From Gemmatimonadota bacterium (GTDB lineage: Bacteria; Gemmatimonadota; Gemmatimonadetes; Gemmatimonadales; Gemmatimonadaceae): 64,000 bases of DNA. The stretch covers positions 39,592-103,591 of the forward strand of contig JACPFW010000021.1 in NCBI GenBank assembly GCA_016182795.1, read 5' to 3'. Made by a program: the position numbers and the translations under genes. Under the pieces are notes generated by a model. The model saw only the letters and a list, made by a program, of their open reading frames with translations. It was not told where the DNA came from and ran no database searches. How positions within the stretch are numbered: the first letter of the stretch is position 1; each line of letters opens with the position of its first letter. Positions 45,427 to 54,083 of the stretch are shown one piece after another.

Positions 45427-46752
45427 CTACCCTGCCATCGGCAGCGGCGCGCGCTCACGCACGATCTGCCCGGTGAACGTCGAGCCGGTGGTGCCGGTGA
45501 GTTCGACGTTGAAGTACTGGCCGATCATCGACAGGTCGCCAGGGATGAGCACCGTCTTGAAGTCGCGCGACCGGCACTGCAGCAGTTCGCCCTTGCGCGC
45601 TTCCTTCTCCACCAGCACTTCGCACCGCTCGCCGACGCGGCGGAAGTTGCGATCGCGCGAGATGCCGCGCACGGTGGCGAGCAGTTCATTGAACCTCGCG
45701 TCCACGACGTCTTCCGGCACGGTCAGCTCAGCCGGCATTCGCGTCGCCGGCGTGCCTTCGCGCGCCGAGAACTTGAACATGAACGCGTCGTCAAACTGCA
45801 CCTCGCGCACGGCGCTCAGCGTCTCGTGGAAGTCCTCGTCGGTCTCGCCGGGGAAGCCGACAATGATATCCGTGGTGAGGCCGAGTCCGGGCATTGCCGT
45901 GCGCAGGCGCGCCACGCAATCGAGGTACCCCTCACGCGTGTAGCGGCGCAGCATCCGCTTGAGCGTGCGGCTGCTCCCGCTCTGCATTGGCAGGTGTACG
46001 TGCTCGCACACGGTCTCGACCTCGGCCATCGCGGCAACCACGCGGTCACTGAAGTCGTTGGGATGCGGGCTGGTGAAACGCACGCGCCGCACGCCGGGCA
46101 CCGCCCCCACCGCGCGCAGCAGGTCGGCAAAGTCACGCGCGCCGTCATGGTACGAGTTCACCGTCTGGCCCAGCAGGACGACCTCGGTGAGCCCCTCGGC
46201 GACCACGCGTTCCGTCTCGCGCACCACATCCTCAAGCTGGCGGCTGCGCTCGTTCCCGCGCGTAAACGGCACAATGCAGTACGTGCAGCGGTAGTCGCAG
46301 CCTCGCTGCACCGGAATCCACGCCTTCACCCCGTCAAACCGACTGGCCTGCACGTCCTCGTAATGCTCCTCGAGGTCAAAGTCGGTGGCGATCATTCGCT
46401 CGCCCTTGCGCGCCCCCTCGATGAGCGCCGGGAGCGCGCGGTAGCCGTCCGGCCCAATGACCAGCGACACGCGCGAGTCGGTCTCCAGCAGGCGCGGCCC
46501 AAGGCGCTGGGCCATGCATCCCGTGACGCCGAGCACGGCGTCGGGCTTGAGGAAGCGCCGCAGCTCACCCAGCCGCCCGATGACCCGCGTCTCGGCGTGC
46601 TCGCGAATGGCGCAGGTGTTCAGCAGCACCACGTCGGCGCCTTCGGGCCCCTCCACCGCCGAATACCCCTCGGCCGCCAGCTTGCCGAGCATGAGCTCGG
46701 AATCGCTGACGTTCATTTGGCAGCCGTAGGTTTCGATGAAGACAGTGGGCAT
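45427..46752 (-). CDS. miaB: tRNA methylthiotransferase MiaB
   Basis: A 441-residue radical-SAM enzyme that adds a methylthio group to i6A37 of tRNAs reading UNN codons. The N-terminal UPF0004 domain supplies three auxiliary-cluster cysteines (YGCQMNVSDSE, LNTCAIREHAE, GVTGCMAQ). The radical-SAM motif CxxxCxxC is in RGCDYRCTYCIVPF near 150. A C-terminal TRAM domain is present. The gap to comEC (45357-45426) holds nothing recognised. Confidence 0.96.
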   Translation of the reverse strand: MPTVFIETYGCQMNVSDSELMLGKLAAEGYSAVEGPEGADVVLLNTCAIREHAETRVIGRLGELRRFLKPDAVLGVTGCMAQRLGPRLLETDSRVSLVIGPDGYRALPALIEGARKGERMIATDFDLEEHYEDVQASRFDGVKAWIPVQRGCDYRCTYCIVPFTRGNERSRQLEDVVRETERVVAEGLTEVVLLGQTVNSYHDGARDFADLLRAVGAVPGVRRVRFTSPHPNDFSDRVVAAMAEVETVCEHVHLPMQSGSSRTLKRMLRRYTREGYLDCVARLRTAMPGLGLTTDIIVGFPGETDEDFHETLSAVREVQFDDAFMFKFSAREGTPATRMPAELTVPEDVVDARFNELLATVRGISRDRNFRRVGERCEVLVEKEARKGELLQCRSRDFKTVLIPGDLSMIGQYFNVELTGTTGSTFTGQIVRERAPLPMAG

Positions 46753-46760
46753 GGGACAGC

Positions 46761-46886
46761 GATTGAGGATTGGGACTCAGGATTGCGATTGCGGATTGCG
46801 ATTTAGGATTGCGATGGGCGATGCGATGGCTGGACGATGCACGAGCGGGTCAACGATCTGCCATCCGCCTTCTAGCATCCGCCATC
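46761..46886. repeat. Composite repeat: GATTGCG heptamers followed by GATGGCG-family units
   Basis: From 46761 the plus strand reads GATTGAG, GATTGGG, ACTCAGG, then ATTGCGA, TTGCGGA, TTGCGAT, TTAGGAT, TGCGATG with a clear 7-bp period to about 46830. A separate block at 46856-46886 (GATCTGCCATCCGCC, then TAGCATCCGCCATC) is a complement of the GATGGCG family. Two families therefore share the 132-base gap upstream of miaB, which contains no gene. Confidence 0.72.
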
Positions 46887-48045
46887 ACTCTACTTTCGGC
46901 GCCAGCGGCAACTGAATATAAAACGTTGATCCCTCTGCCTCCTTCGACCGCACCCAGATGCGGCCGCCATGCGCTTCGACGGCGAGGCGGCAGAAGGCGA
47001 GGCCGAGCCCTGAACTGCGGGTCTTGGGCGCGTTGGGCGAGCGCAGCTGCTCGAACTTCCTGAAGATCACTTCCTGGAACTCGGTGGGTATGCCGGGGCC
47101 GTTGTCGGTGACCGTAAACAGGATGCCCTGCGGGTCCTTCTTCGCGGCGAGTTCCACGTGCACCGCGCGGGCCGAATGCGACAGTGCGTTCTGCACGAGG
47201 TTGGCGAAGACGCGGCGCAGCAGCGCCTTGTCGGCGTGAAACACCTCGGCCTCATCAGACGCCTCGTACGCCATCGTCGCTCCTTCGGCGGTGAACCGCG
47301 GCGTCCAGTCAATCACCAGCTCCGACAGAAACGCCGCCGGCGCGATGGGCTCGGGCGCAATGGCGATCCGCGTCTCCTCCACGCGCGACACCTCGAGCAG
47401 GTCCTGAATCAGCCCCAGCAGGTCCTCGGCCTTGCCTTCTGCCTCGGACACCGCCTTGTACTGCCGCTCCGTCATCGGCCCGTAGTCGCCCTCGCGCAGC
47501 ATCTCGAGCGTGGCCAGCACGCTCGTGAGCGGCGTCTTGAGGTCGTGCACGATCATCTTCATCAGGTCGTCGCGCACCTTGGCCAGCTCGCGCAGCGTCC
47601 GGTAGCTCTGCTCCAGCGCGTCGGTGGCGCTCTTGAGCTTGAGCAGCGAGCGCACGCGCGCGCCGAGCACCAGGCGATTGTGCGGCTTGAGCAGGAAATC
47701 GTCGCCGCCCGCCTCAATGGCCTTTACGCGATCAGCGGTGTCGTTGAGCGCGGTGACGAAGATGACCGGAATGCGGGCCGTCCGCGGGTCGCGCTTGAGC
47801 CGGCGGCAGACTTCGAACCCCGTGTCGCGGTCGTCGACGCTGAGGTCGCCGGCGGGCATCGAGACGTCGAGAATGCAGAGGTCGGGATGGTGCTCGAAGC
47901 ACGCGGCGAGGGCGCTTGGCCCGTCGCTCGCCGCCACCGTGCGCACGCCCAGCGCGGTGAGCTGGTCGGCGAGCAACTCGACGTTGGCCTCGACGTCGTC
48001 GGCCACGAGCACGAGCGGGGGAAGCTCCGCGGCGGCCGGCGACAT
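46885..48045 (-). CDS. Receiver-histidine kinase hybrid (REC-HisKA-HATPase)
   Basis: A 386-residue soluble signalling protein with an N-terminal receiver (phospho-Asp60 in LCILDVSMP, Lys120 in FLLKPHN), a short coiled linker, a HisKA domain (His167 in MIVHDLKTPLTS) and a C-terminal HATPase with NLVQNALSHS, DNGPGIP and SSGLGLAFC. It has no membrane segment or input domain besides the receiver, so it probably works inside a phosphorelay or receives phosphate from another kinase. It starts 4 bases after the beta-barrel gene. Confidence 0.92.
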   Translation of the reverse strand: MSPAAAELPPLVLVADDVEANVELLADQLTALGVRTVAASDGPSALAACFEHHPDLCILDVSMPAGDLSVDDRDTGFEVCRRLKRDPRTARIPVIFVTALNDTADRVKAIEAGGDDFLLKPHNRLVLGARVRSLLKLKSATDALEQSYRTLRELAKVRDDLMKMIVHDLKTPLTSVLATLEMLREGDYGPMTERQYKAVSEAEGKAEDLLGLIQDLLEVSRVEETRIAIAPEPIAPAAFLSELVIDWTPRFTAEGATMAYEASDEAEVFHADKALLRRVFANLVQNALSHSARAVHVELAAKKDPQGILFTVTDNGPGIPTEFQEVIFRKFEQLRSPNAPKTRSSGLGLAFCRLAVEAHGGRIWVRSKEAEGSTFYIQLPLAPKVE

Positions 48046-48049
48046 CGCG

Positions 48050-49177
48050 TTACGGGCGGACGGTGAGTCCGACGCTCAGAATGGAGCCCGTTTCGGTCAC
48101 GCTGCCGCTCCGCCGGCTATTGCGCTGCAGGCTGACGTCCAGCGTCGCCCACCCGCGGGCAAACGTCGTCCCGCCGCCGATCGCCAGCGTTCGCTCCGAC
48201 ACGGCCTTTCCGTTCACGCCGAACGGCAGCGTGCGCGTGCGCGCGCCGAGGCGCACCTGCGTCGTCGCCGTGCGCAGCTTCGGTCCGGCGATGTCGGCGC
48301 CGAGGGCGATCTCGGTGGCGTCCTTCACCTCGAGGTCGCTCGACCCGAGCGTACGCATCCGCGACCACTGCTCGGCGTTGATGCGCGCGATCAGCGTCGA
48401 GCCGGGAATGCCGTCGTAGGTGAACGACACGCCGTAGCGGTTGGGCACATTCGCTCGCGTCGCCAGCGAATCGTCGTAGCGGGTGCGCATGACGCCGCCC
48501 CAGCGCGCCGACGCGGCGACAAACAGGTGCGGCACAGCGCGCGCGACGACGCCGACCGACACCGCCGAGCCGGCGTACGAGAGCGTCGTGTTCTGCGACA
48601 GCGCGCCGTACGTCGTGGTGTCGTCGAACGTGCGCGACAGGTTGATGCGGTTGGCGCCCGAGTAGGCGTGGAACGCCGCGCCGGCCTGAATGCGCTCATT
48701 GAACTGCCACGCATACGCCACCCGCGCGTCGTTGATCGCGCCGCGCACAGTGGTCGCGACGCGCGAGCCTACGCGCGTGCCGGACACGATGACGCTGTCG
48801 GCGTACGACGCATCCCACGTGCGGTCGAGCAGCGTGGAGAACGACACGCCGAAGAACCCACGCGCCCCCGCCCGCGTCCCGACACTGATGACGGGAAAGC
48901 GCACGGTCGTCGTGTTCACGTTGCGATCGTTGATCGAGACGCGGCGGTATTCGGGGTCAATCTGGAAGCTGAAGATCGACCGGCCGGAGCCGGGCAGCGC
49001 GCCGGGATTGATGGGCGAGCCAGGATCGGTTTCCCCCAACGCCCCGGCCGTTGCCGCGGCGCGCGTGCTGAGCTGGCCGGTGGGATACCCGAAGCCCTGC
49101 AGGCTGAGCGATCCCTGAGCCGCGAGCGGCGCGGCGGACGCGGCGCCCAACAGCACCGTGATGAGGAGACGACGCAT
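48050..49177 (-). CDS. Outer-membrane beta-barrel protein (FadL/PorV-like appearance)
   Basis: The ATG overlapping the upstream stop (TGATG) gives 375 residues with a signal peptide (RRLLITVLLGAASAAPLAAQ). The start of the mature part (GYPTGQLSTRAAATAGALGE, then INPGALP) resembles the N-terminal plug of FadL/PorV-type barrels, and the remainder alternates polar and hydrophobic residues to a final GSILSVGLTVRP. The substrate is unknown. Coupling to the lipoprotein at 49177-50466 suggests the two act together. Confidence 0.68.
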   Translation of the reverse strand: MRRLLITVLLGAASAAPLAAQGSLSLQGFGYPTGQLSTRAAATAGALGETDPGSPINPGALPGSGRSIFSFQIDPEYRRVSINDRNVNTTTVRFPVISVGTRAGARGFFGVSFSTLLDRTWDASYADSVIVSGTRVGSRVATTVRGAINDARVAYAWQFNERIQAGAAFHAYSGANRINLSRTFDDTTTYGALSQNTTLSYAGSAVSVGVVARAVPHLFVAASARWGGVMRTRYDDSLATRANVPNRYGVSFTYDGIPGSTLIARINAEQWSRMRTLGSSDLEVKDATEIALGADIAGPKLRTATTQVRLGARTRTLPFGVNGKAVSERTLAIGGGTTFARGWATLDVSLQRNSRRSGSVTETGSILSVGLTVRP

Positions 49178-50466
49178 CAGGGCACTCCGAACGTGACGCG
49201 GGGGATGTAGCTCACGCGCAGGCGCGGACGCACCGCGGCCGGCGCCTTGGCGTTGAAGAAGCGCACCTCGGCGCCGTGCAGCCCTTCTTCGTCCTGGGTC
49301 AGCACGATGGCTCGCTGCGGCGACGTCCGCGCCGTGTCGGGCGCCGACTTCCACACGCGCAGCAGGCCGTTGAGCTCGATCGTGCGCACGCCGCTGTCGG
49401 CCGGCGCCACCCGAATGGAGTCGGTGACGAACGTGCCGCGCGGCACGAGCAACAACGAGGCGCGGAACAGATCGGTCACCAGACTGGTGGCCGCCACCGC
49501 CTGGCCGCGGATGGTCACGGTGTCGGCCGCGTCATAGGCGCGCTGGGGCATCTGTGTCAGCTGAAGCGTCGCCCGCACGATTGTCGTCGAGTCGAGCAGC
49601 CACTGCGGCACGTTGAACCGCAGGAACGCGCGCCGCGCCGGAATGCCGCCCGCCGTGAAGGCAAGCGATCCCGCAGCCGGCAGGCCGTTCTTCACGGCGA
49701 TGGAGTAGTCGCGGAAGTCGCTGGCGAAGTTCGCGGGCTCTAGCGGCGTAAGCGACTGCAACGCGGCGACGACCTGATGCACCGCCGTGTCCGGCGACAC
49801 GTAGTAACGCAGGTCCGCGGGCAGGCCGGTTTCGACCGTATGCACGCGCAGCGACACAGGCCCGGCGCCGACAAGCCGCAGGCCGAAGCGCACGTGCTTG
49901 GCGCCAGCGATGCGCGGCAGCAGCCAGGAGCCGGCAATCGGGATCCGCAGGGAGTCGGTGATCTCGGCGCGGGTCAGCGTGCGCGACGCCACCAGACGTC
50001 CCGGCGTGAACAGCGACAGCACCGCCGACACGTCGGTGTCGACGGCGGCGGTATCGACGTCGTACACCTCAAACCGGACCCACTCCGGCAGGCGGCTCTG
50101 CGTCAGGTTGAAGCGCATGCGCAGGACGGCCGTGTCAACCTGCGTCACGGGCCGCGCGGAGTCGCTCGGTGGCGTATACGTGGCCGACAGCGTGTCGAAG
50201 CGCAGGACGCCGCGCACCTCGAGCGTGTCGCCGCGCGACGCCAGCGGGATGCCCTCTTCAAGGCCAACCGACGGATAGCCGACCAGCGTCGTATCGAACG
50301 AGAGGATGGGCGAGAACGTGGTGTCCTTGATCGGCACCGACAGGCCCGGACACAGTGACGGGCAGGCGCTGCCGGCGTCGAGCTGTTCGGAGCACGCGCC
50401 AATGGCGGCGGCCGCCAGCATGGCGGCGACCGTCAGGAGCAGGCGACGGGGGGAAATTCTGGTCAT
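49177..50466 (-). CDS. Large lipoprotein, beta-sandwich repeats, unknown function
   Basis: From the ATG overlapping the cdd stop (ATGA) the product has 429 residues. A lipoprotein signal peptide ends in IGAC (Cys about 24). The mature protein is entirely beta-predicted; the segment ARRAFLRFNVPQWLLDSTTI followed by RATLQLTQ resembles DNRLRE-type domains of surface proteins, which is an inference from pattern only. The C terminus ends VRPRLRVSYIPRVTFG. It probably sits in the outer membrane with the downstream barrel. Confidence 0.62.
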   Translation of the reverse strand: MTRISPRRLLLTVAAMLAAAAIGACSEQLDAGSACPSLCPGLSVPIKDTTFSPILSFDTTLVGYPSVGLEEGIPLASRGDTLEVRGVLRFDTLSATYTPPSDSARPVTQVDTAVLRMRFNLTQSRLPEWVRFEVYDVDTAAVDTDVSAVLSLFTPGRLVASRTLTRAEITDSLRIPIAGSWLLPRIAGAKHVRFGLRLVGAGPVSLRVHTVETGLPADLRYYVSPDTAVHQVVAALQSLTPLEPANFASDFRDYSIAVKNGLPAAGSLAFTAGGIPARRAFLRFNVPQWLLDSTTIVRATLQLTQMPQRAYDAADTVTIRGQAVAATSLVTDLFRASLLLVPRGTFVTDSIRVAPADSGVRTIELNGLLRVWKSAPDTARTSPQRAIVLTQDEEGLHGAEVRFFNAKAPAAVRPRLRVSYIPRVTFGVP

Positions 50467-50873
50467 GCGTCTCGCAGCGACGAGGACTCGAAGGCAAAGG
50501 GCAACAGGTCGGCCAGCGGCCACTCGGCCGTGGCGCCGCTGCGGGTCACACTGATCACGTGCAGGCTCGGAGCAAACTCATGCAGCACCTGACGGCACAT
50601 CCCGCACGGCGGCGTGGGAACGGACGCCTCGGTGGCGACGACCACGTGCGTGAACGCGCGCCGACCCTGCACCACCGCCGCGCCAATGGCCGCGCGCTCG
50701 GCGCAGGTGCCCGCCGGATAGGCGGCGTTCTCCACGTTGCAGCCGGTGATGATCTGGCCATCCGGCGTCAGCAGCGCCGCCCCGACCCGGAACTTCGAGT
50801 ACGGCGCGTACGCCTGCTCCATGGCCTCAAAGGCGGCCGCGCGCAGCGCCGCGAGCGTCGTAGCGTCAGCCAT
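50463..50873 (-). CDS. cdd: Cytidine deaminase
   Basis: From the ATG that overlaps the deoB stop (TGATG) the enzyme has 136 residues, the size of tetrameric cytidine deaminases. The zinc and catalytic motifs are CAERAA (Cys and Glu) and PCGMC (two Cys). It converts cytidine and deoxycytidine to uridine forms in pyrimidine salvage, consistent with deoB next door and deoC at 58657. Confidence 0.95.
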   Translation of the reverse strand: MADATTLAALRAAAFEAMEQAYAPYSKFRVGAALLTPDGQIITGCNVENAAYPAGTCAERAAIGAAVVQGRRAFTHVVVATEASVPTPPCGMCRQVLHEFAPSLHVISVTRSGATAEWPLADLLPFAFESSSLRDA

Positions 50874-52036
50874 CAGCGGAGAATCAACGGAAGGAAGGAG
50901 GTGCCGCGCCCGCGAAATCCGACCCCCATCCACTCGGCCACCGTGGCGCCAAGATCGGAGAAGGTCGGCCGCAGGCCGATCGCGACCGGACGCACGCGCG
51001 GACCGAACACGAGCACGGGAACATTCTCCCGGGCGTGGTCAGTGGACGGCGTCGTTGGATCATTGCCATGGTCGGCGGTCACAAACAGCAGGTCGTCCTC
51101 ACGAAGGGCGTGTGTCAGGTCAGGCAGCGCGGCGTCGAACTCCCGCAACGCTCCATAGAACCCCGGAGCGTCGTTTCGGTGCCCGAACGACTGGTCGAAA
51201 TCTACAAGGTTGGCGAAGCAGAACCCATCGCCCCCGGCAATCCAGTCGCCAATTCGGCGAATTCCCTCGGCGTTGGAGGCCGTGTGCCCCCCCTCCAGGG
51301 CGCGGCGGGCGAACAGGTCGTCCACCTTGCCCACCCCGGTGCGCGCGATGCCGGCCGCGGCCAGGGCGTCGAGCAGCGTCTCGTCGGGCGATTCGACCGA
51401 AAAGTCCCGCCGGTTCTTGGTGCGCACCCAGGCGCCCTCGGTGCCGACAAACGGACGCGCGATGACGCGCGAGACGTTGTGCGGCGCCACGAGCATGTCG
51501 CGCGCCGCCTGGCAGGCGGCGTGCAGTTCGGCCAGCGGCACCACGTCTTCGTGCGCGGCAACCTGAAACACCGAGTCGGCCGAGGTATAGACGATCCACG
51601 CGCCGGTGCGGACGTGCTCAGCCCCATAGGTGTCGAGGATGGCCGTTCCGCTCCCGACAACATTGCCAATGCACGGGCGGCCAGTGCGCCGCGTGAACTC
51701 GTCGAGCACTGGCTTCGGGAAGCCGTTCGGATACGTTGGGAACGGCTGGGCGAGGTGCACGCCGCCCAGCTCCCAGTGCCCAGTGGTGCTGTCCTTGCCC
51801 TTGGACTTGGGGCACAGGACGCCGTGCGCGGCGGTGGGCGCTGTCACCACCGGCAGGCCGGCGATGGGCGCCAGATTGCCCAGTCCGGCGCGCGCGAGAT
51901 TCGGCAGGTCGAACCCGCCCACAGCCCGCGCGGTGTTCGCCAGCGTGTGCGACCCTTCGTCGCCGTACTCGTCGGCGTCGGCGGCCTCGCCAATCCCCAC
52001 GCCATCGAGCACCAGGATGCAGGCGCGGCGGCTCAT
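50873..52036 (-). CDS. deoB: Phosphopentomutase
   Basis: The ATG at 52034-52036 overlapping the alr stop gives 387 residues. DeoB belongs to the alkaline phosphatase superfamily: the N-terminal metal motif ILVLDGVGIGEAADADEYGD, a central cap, and the C-terminal VTADHGNDPTTPSTDH hold the Mn ligands. It moves phosphate between C1 and C5 of (deoxy)ribose, feeding DeoC. Confidence 0.96.
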   Translation of the reverse strand: MSRRACILVLDGVGIGEAADADEYGDEGSHTLANTARAVGGFDLPNLARAGLGNLAPIAGLPVVTAPTAAHGVLCPKSKGKDSTTGHWELGGVHLAQPFPTYPNGFPKPVLDEFTRRTGRPCIGNVVGSGTAILDTYGAEHVRTGAWIVYTSADSVFQVAAHEDVVPLAELHAACQAARDMLVAPHNVSRVIARPFVGTEGAWVRTKNRRDFSVESPDETLLDALAAAGIARTGVGKVDDLFARRALEGGHTASNAEGIRRIGDWIAGGDGFCFANLVDFDQSFGHRNDAPGFYGALREFDAALPDLTHALREDDLLFVTADHGNDPTTPSTDHARENVPVLVFGPRVRPVAIGLRPTFSDLGATVAEWMGVGFRGRGTSFLPLILR

Positions 52037-53112
52037 GACACACGCTCGTGATAGCGTCGCGGCAGGCGCTGGCGCAGGCCGGTGAGCACCTCGTAGGGCG
52101 ACATGAAGTCGGCCACTTCCGCGACCTGCTCCACGGTGATCAGCTCGCCGCCATCGCGGCCGATCAGCGTGGCCACATCCCCCGGACCACACGGGATGTC
52201 GGTGACGTCAGCCATCGTCATGTCCATTGTCACGACTCCGGCGACGCAACACCGCCTGCCGTTGATAAGCACGGGCCCCTTGTTGCCAAGCGAGCGGCGA
52301 TAGCCGTCGGCGTAGCCCAGGCCGAGCGTGGCCACGCGGCGTCGGCCGACGGCGCGCCACGAGGCGGTGTAGCTCACCGTGTCGCCGTCCTGCAGGTCGT
52401 GCAGTTCGAGAATGCGGGCGCGCACGTGCACCACCGGCTCGGGCAGCAGCTGCGCGCCGTCGCCCGAGCCCACGCCGTACAGGAACACACCGGGGCGCGC
52501 AAAGGACCACGGCGACCGGCCGCGGCGCACAAGGCCGGCGCTGTTCTGCGCGTGCAGCATGGCCGGCATGGCGGGGAGCGCGGCAAGCGCCTCGTGGAAG
52601 CGCGATTCCTGCTGTTCCCACGACCCGTCGTTACGCTCCGCCGAGTGGAAGTGCGTGAACGCTCCCTCGGGCGGGTGGGCGCGCACCAGATCGGCGACGA
52701 GGCCAATCTGGTCCCATCGGATACCGGCGCGCTGCATACCGGAGTCGATGGCGAGGTGCCACGCGCCGCCGCCGCTGTTCACCCACGCGGCGATCGCCGC
52801 CGGATCGCCAAGCGTGGGGATGGCGCCGGCGGCGCGGGCGGCGGGAAAGTCGAGCGGCAGCAGGGGGGAGAAGACGAAGATGCGCCGCGAGATGCCCGCG
52901 GCGCGCAGTTCCTCGACTTCGCGGACGGTCGCGACGCCAAAGCCGACCGGGTCGAGCCGTTCGAGGGCGCGCGCGCACGGCGCGGCCCCCACGCCGTAGG
53001 CGTCGGCCTTCACCATGGGCACGATCGGTACGCCCGCGTGCCGCATGAGCGCCTCGCCATTGCGCACCACGGCACCGAGGTCGACGTCAACCCACGCGCG
53101 CCCCGTATCCAT
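52033..53112 (-). CDS. alr: Alanine racemase
   Basis: A PLP enzyme that makes D-alanine for peptidoglycan. The PLP-lysine motif is MVKADAYGVG, and the C-terminal domain holds the GLGYADGYRR region and the catalytic Tyr (DTVSYTASW, with VSY). The ATG at 53112 gives 359 residues starting DTGRAWVDVDLGAVVRN, which aligns with normal Alr starts; ATGs at 53142 and 53133 would add up to ten residues. Neither has a good ribosome-binding site. It diverges from mazG across 56 bases. Confidence 0.93.
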   Translation of the reverse strand: MDTGRAWVDVDLGAVVRNGEALMRHAGVPIVPMVKADAYGVGAAPCARALERLDPVGFGVATVREVEELRAAGISRRIFVFSPLLPLDFPAARAAGAIPTLGDPAAIAAWVNSGGGAWHLAIDSGMQRAGIRWDQIGLVADLVRAHPPEGAFTHFHSAERNDGSWEQQESRFHEALAALPAMPAMLHAQNSAGLVRRGRSPWSFARPGVFLYGVGSGDGAQLLPEPVVHVRARILELHDLQDGDTVSYTASWRAVGRRRVATLGLGYADGYRRSLGNKGPVLINGRRCCVAGVVTMDMTMADVTDIPCGPGDVATLIGRDGGELITVEQVAEVADFMSPYEVLTGLRQRLPRRYHERVS

Positions 53113-53168
53113 CGCAGTAGATTCGTAGGTCATTGGAATCATAAAAGTTAGCGGCCGTGAGGGGGGCG

Positions 53169-54017
53169 ATGCAAGAAAAGAAGAAGCTCGACGACGCGCT
53201 GGCCATCATGCGCGATCTGCGCGCCCGCGATGCGTGGGACCGGGCCCAGACGCATGCCTCGCTGCGTCCGTACCTCAACGAGGAGATGCACGAACTCGAC
53301 GACGCCCTACTGGCCGGCGACGACGCGGCGACGTGCAGCGAACTGGGCGACGTGCTGCTGCAGGTGTTGTTCCACTCGATCATCGCCGAGGAGCGCGGGG
53401 CGTTCACCGTTGAGGACGTGGCCGGGTCGCTGGTGGCGAAGATGGTGAAACGGCACCCATGGCTGTACGGCAGAGAGACAACAGAGAGACAACAGACAAA
53501 CAACAGACAAACAACAGACACGCTGGCGGATGATTCCAAGCGGGAGCCGTGGGAGCAGATGAAGGCGCGGGGGCGGAAGTCGCTCGCCGAGGGGCTGCCG
53601 CAGGGGCTGCCGAGCCTGCACCGGGCACACCGGCTGCAGGAGCGCGCGGCGGGGGTCGGCTTCGACTGGCCCGACGCGCAGGGGCCGTCGGACAAGGTGC
53701 GCGAAGAGCTGCAGGAGGTCGCCGAGCTGATTGAGCGCGACGGGCATGAGTTCGCGACCCACGGCGTGCCCAGCGCCGATCCGCGCCACGCCGCGCTCGA
53801 AGGAGAGCTGGGCGACCTGCTGTTCGCGGTCGTCAATCTGTGCCGCAAGTGCGGCGTGCACCCGGCCCTCGCCCTCGACGGAGCGAATGCCAAGTTCCAG
53901 CGGCGATTCGAGGCGATCGAGGCCATTGCCGCGGCGCGCGGCATCGACGTGCGCACCGCCGGCCTCGCCACACTCGATTCCATCTGGGACGAGGTCAAGC
54001 GCGGCGAACGGCAGTAG
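53169..54017 (+). CDS. mazG: Nucleoside triphosphate pyrophosphohydrolase MazG, with repeat-encoded linker
   Basis: The ATG at 53169 sits just after GAGGGGGGC and gives 282 residues. Both all-alpha MazG domains are present: the first has the metal pattern E38-E39-x-x-E42 with E58-x-x-D61 (RPYLNEEMHELDD, SELGDVLLQ), the second VREELQEVAELIE and ELGDLLFAVVNL. MazG hydrolyses non-canonical or excess NTPs to NMP and PPi. Residues about 101-119 (GRETTERQQTNNRQTTDT) replace the usual variable linker before EPWEQMKA and come wholly from an 11-bp DNA repeat. Confidence 0.94.
   Translation: MQEKKKLDDALAIMRDLRARDAWDRAQTHASLRPYLNEEMHELDDALLAGDDAATCSELGDVLLQVLFHSIIAEERGAFTVEDVAGSLVAKMVKRHPWLYGRETTERQQTNNRQTTDTLADDSKREPWEQMKARGRKSLAEGLPQGLPSLHRAHRLQERAAGVGFDWPDAQGPSDKVREELQEVAELIERDGHEFATHGVPSADPRHAALEGELGDLLFAVVNLCRKCGVHPALALDGANAKFQRRFEAIEAIAAARGIDVRTAGLATLDSIWDEVKRGERQ
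53471..53520 (+). repeat. 11-bp repeat array, locus 3 (inside mazG)
   Basis: Units CAGAGAGAC, AACAGAGAGAC, AACAGACAAAC, AACAGACAAAC, AACAGACA with an 11-bp period, so each unit is read in a different frame. It encodes a Gln/Thr/Asn/Arg-rich linker and leaves the mazG frame open. Confidence 0.88.
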
Positions 54018-54037
54018 CGGAAGGCCGCCAACGGCAA

Positions 54038-54065
54038 GCGGCGCGCCCCTCACGAGGCGCGCCGC
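54038..54065. terminator. Bidirectional hairpin between mazG and the convergent barrel gene
   Basis: A perfect 10-bp stem (GCGGCGCGCC at 54038-54047, GGCGCGCCGC at 54056-54065) with an 8-base loop lies between two convergent stop codons (54017 and 54084). On the plus strand it is followed by ATTGTACT, only weakly U-rich. Confidence 0.5.
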
Positions 54066-54083
54066 ATTGTACTGACCGCCGGC

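Noticed and set aside
53471..53520. CRISPR array
   Set aside because: Unit of 11 bp without spacers and no cas genes; these are simple tandem repeats.
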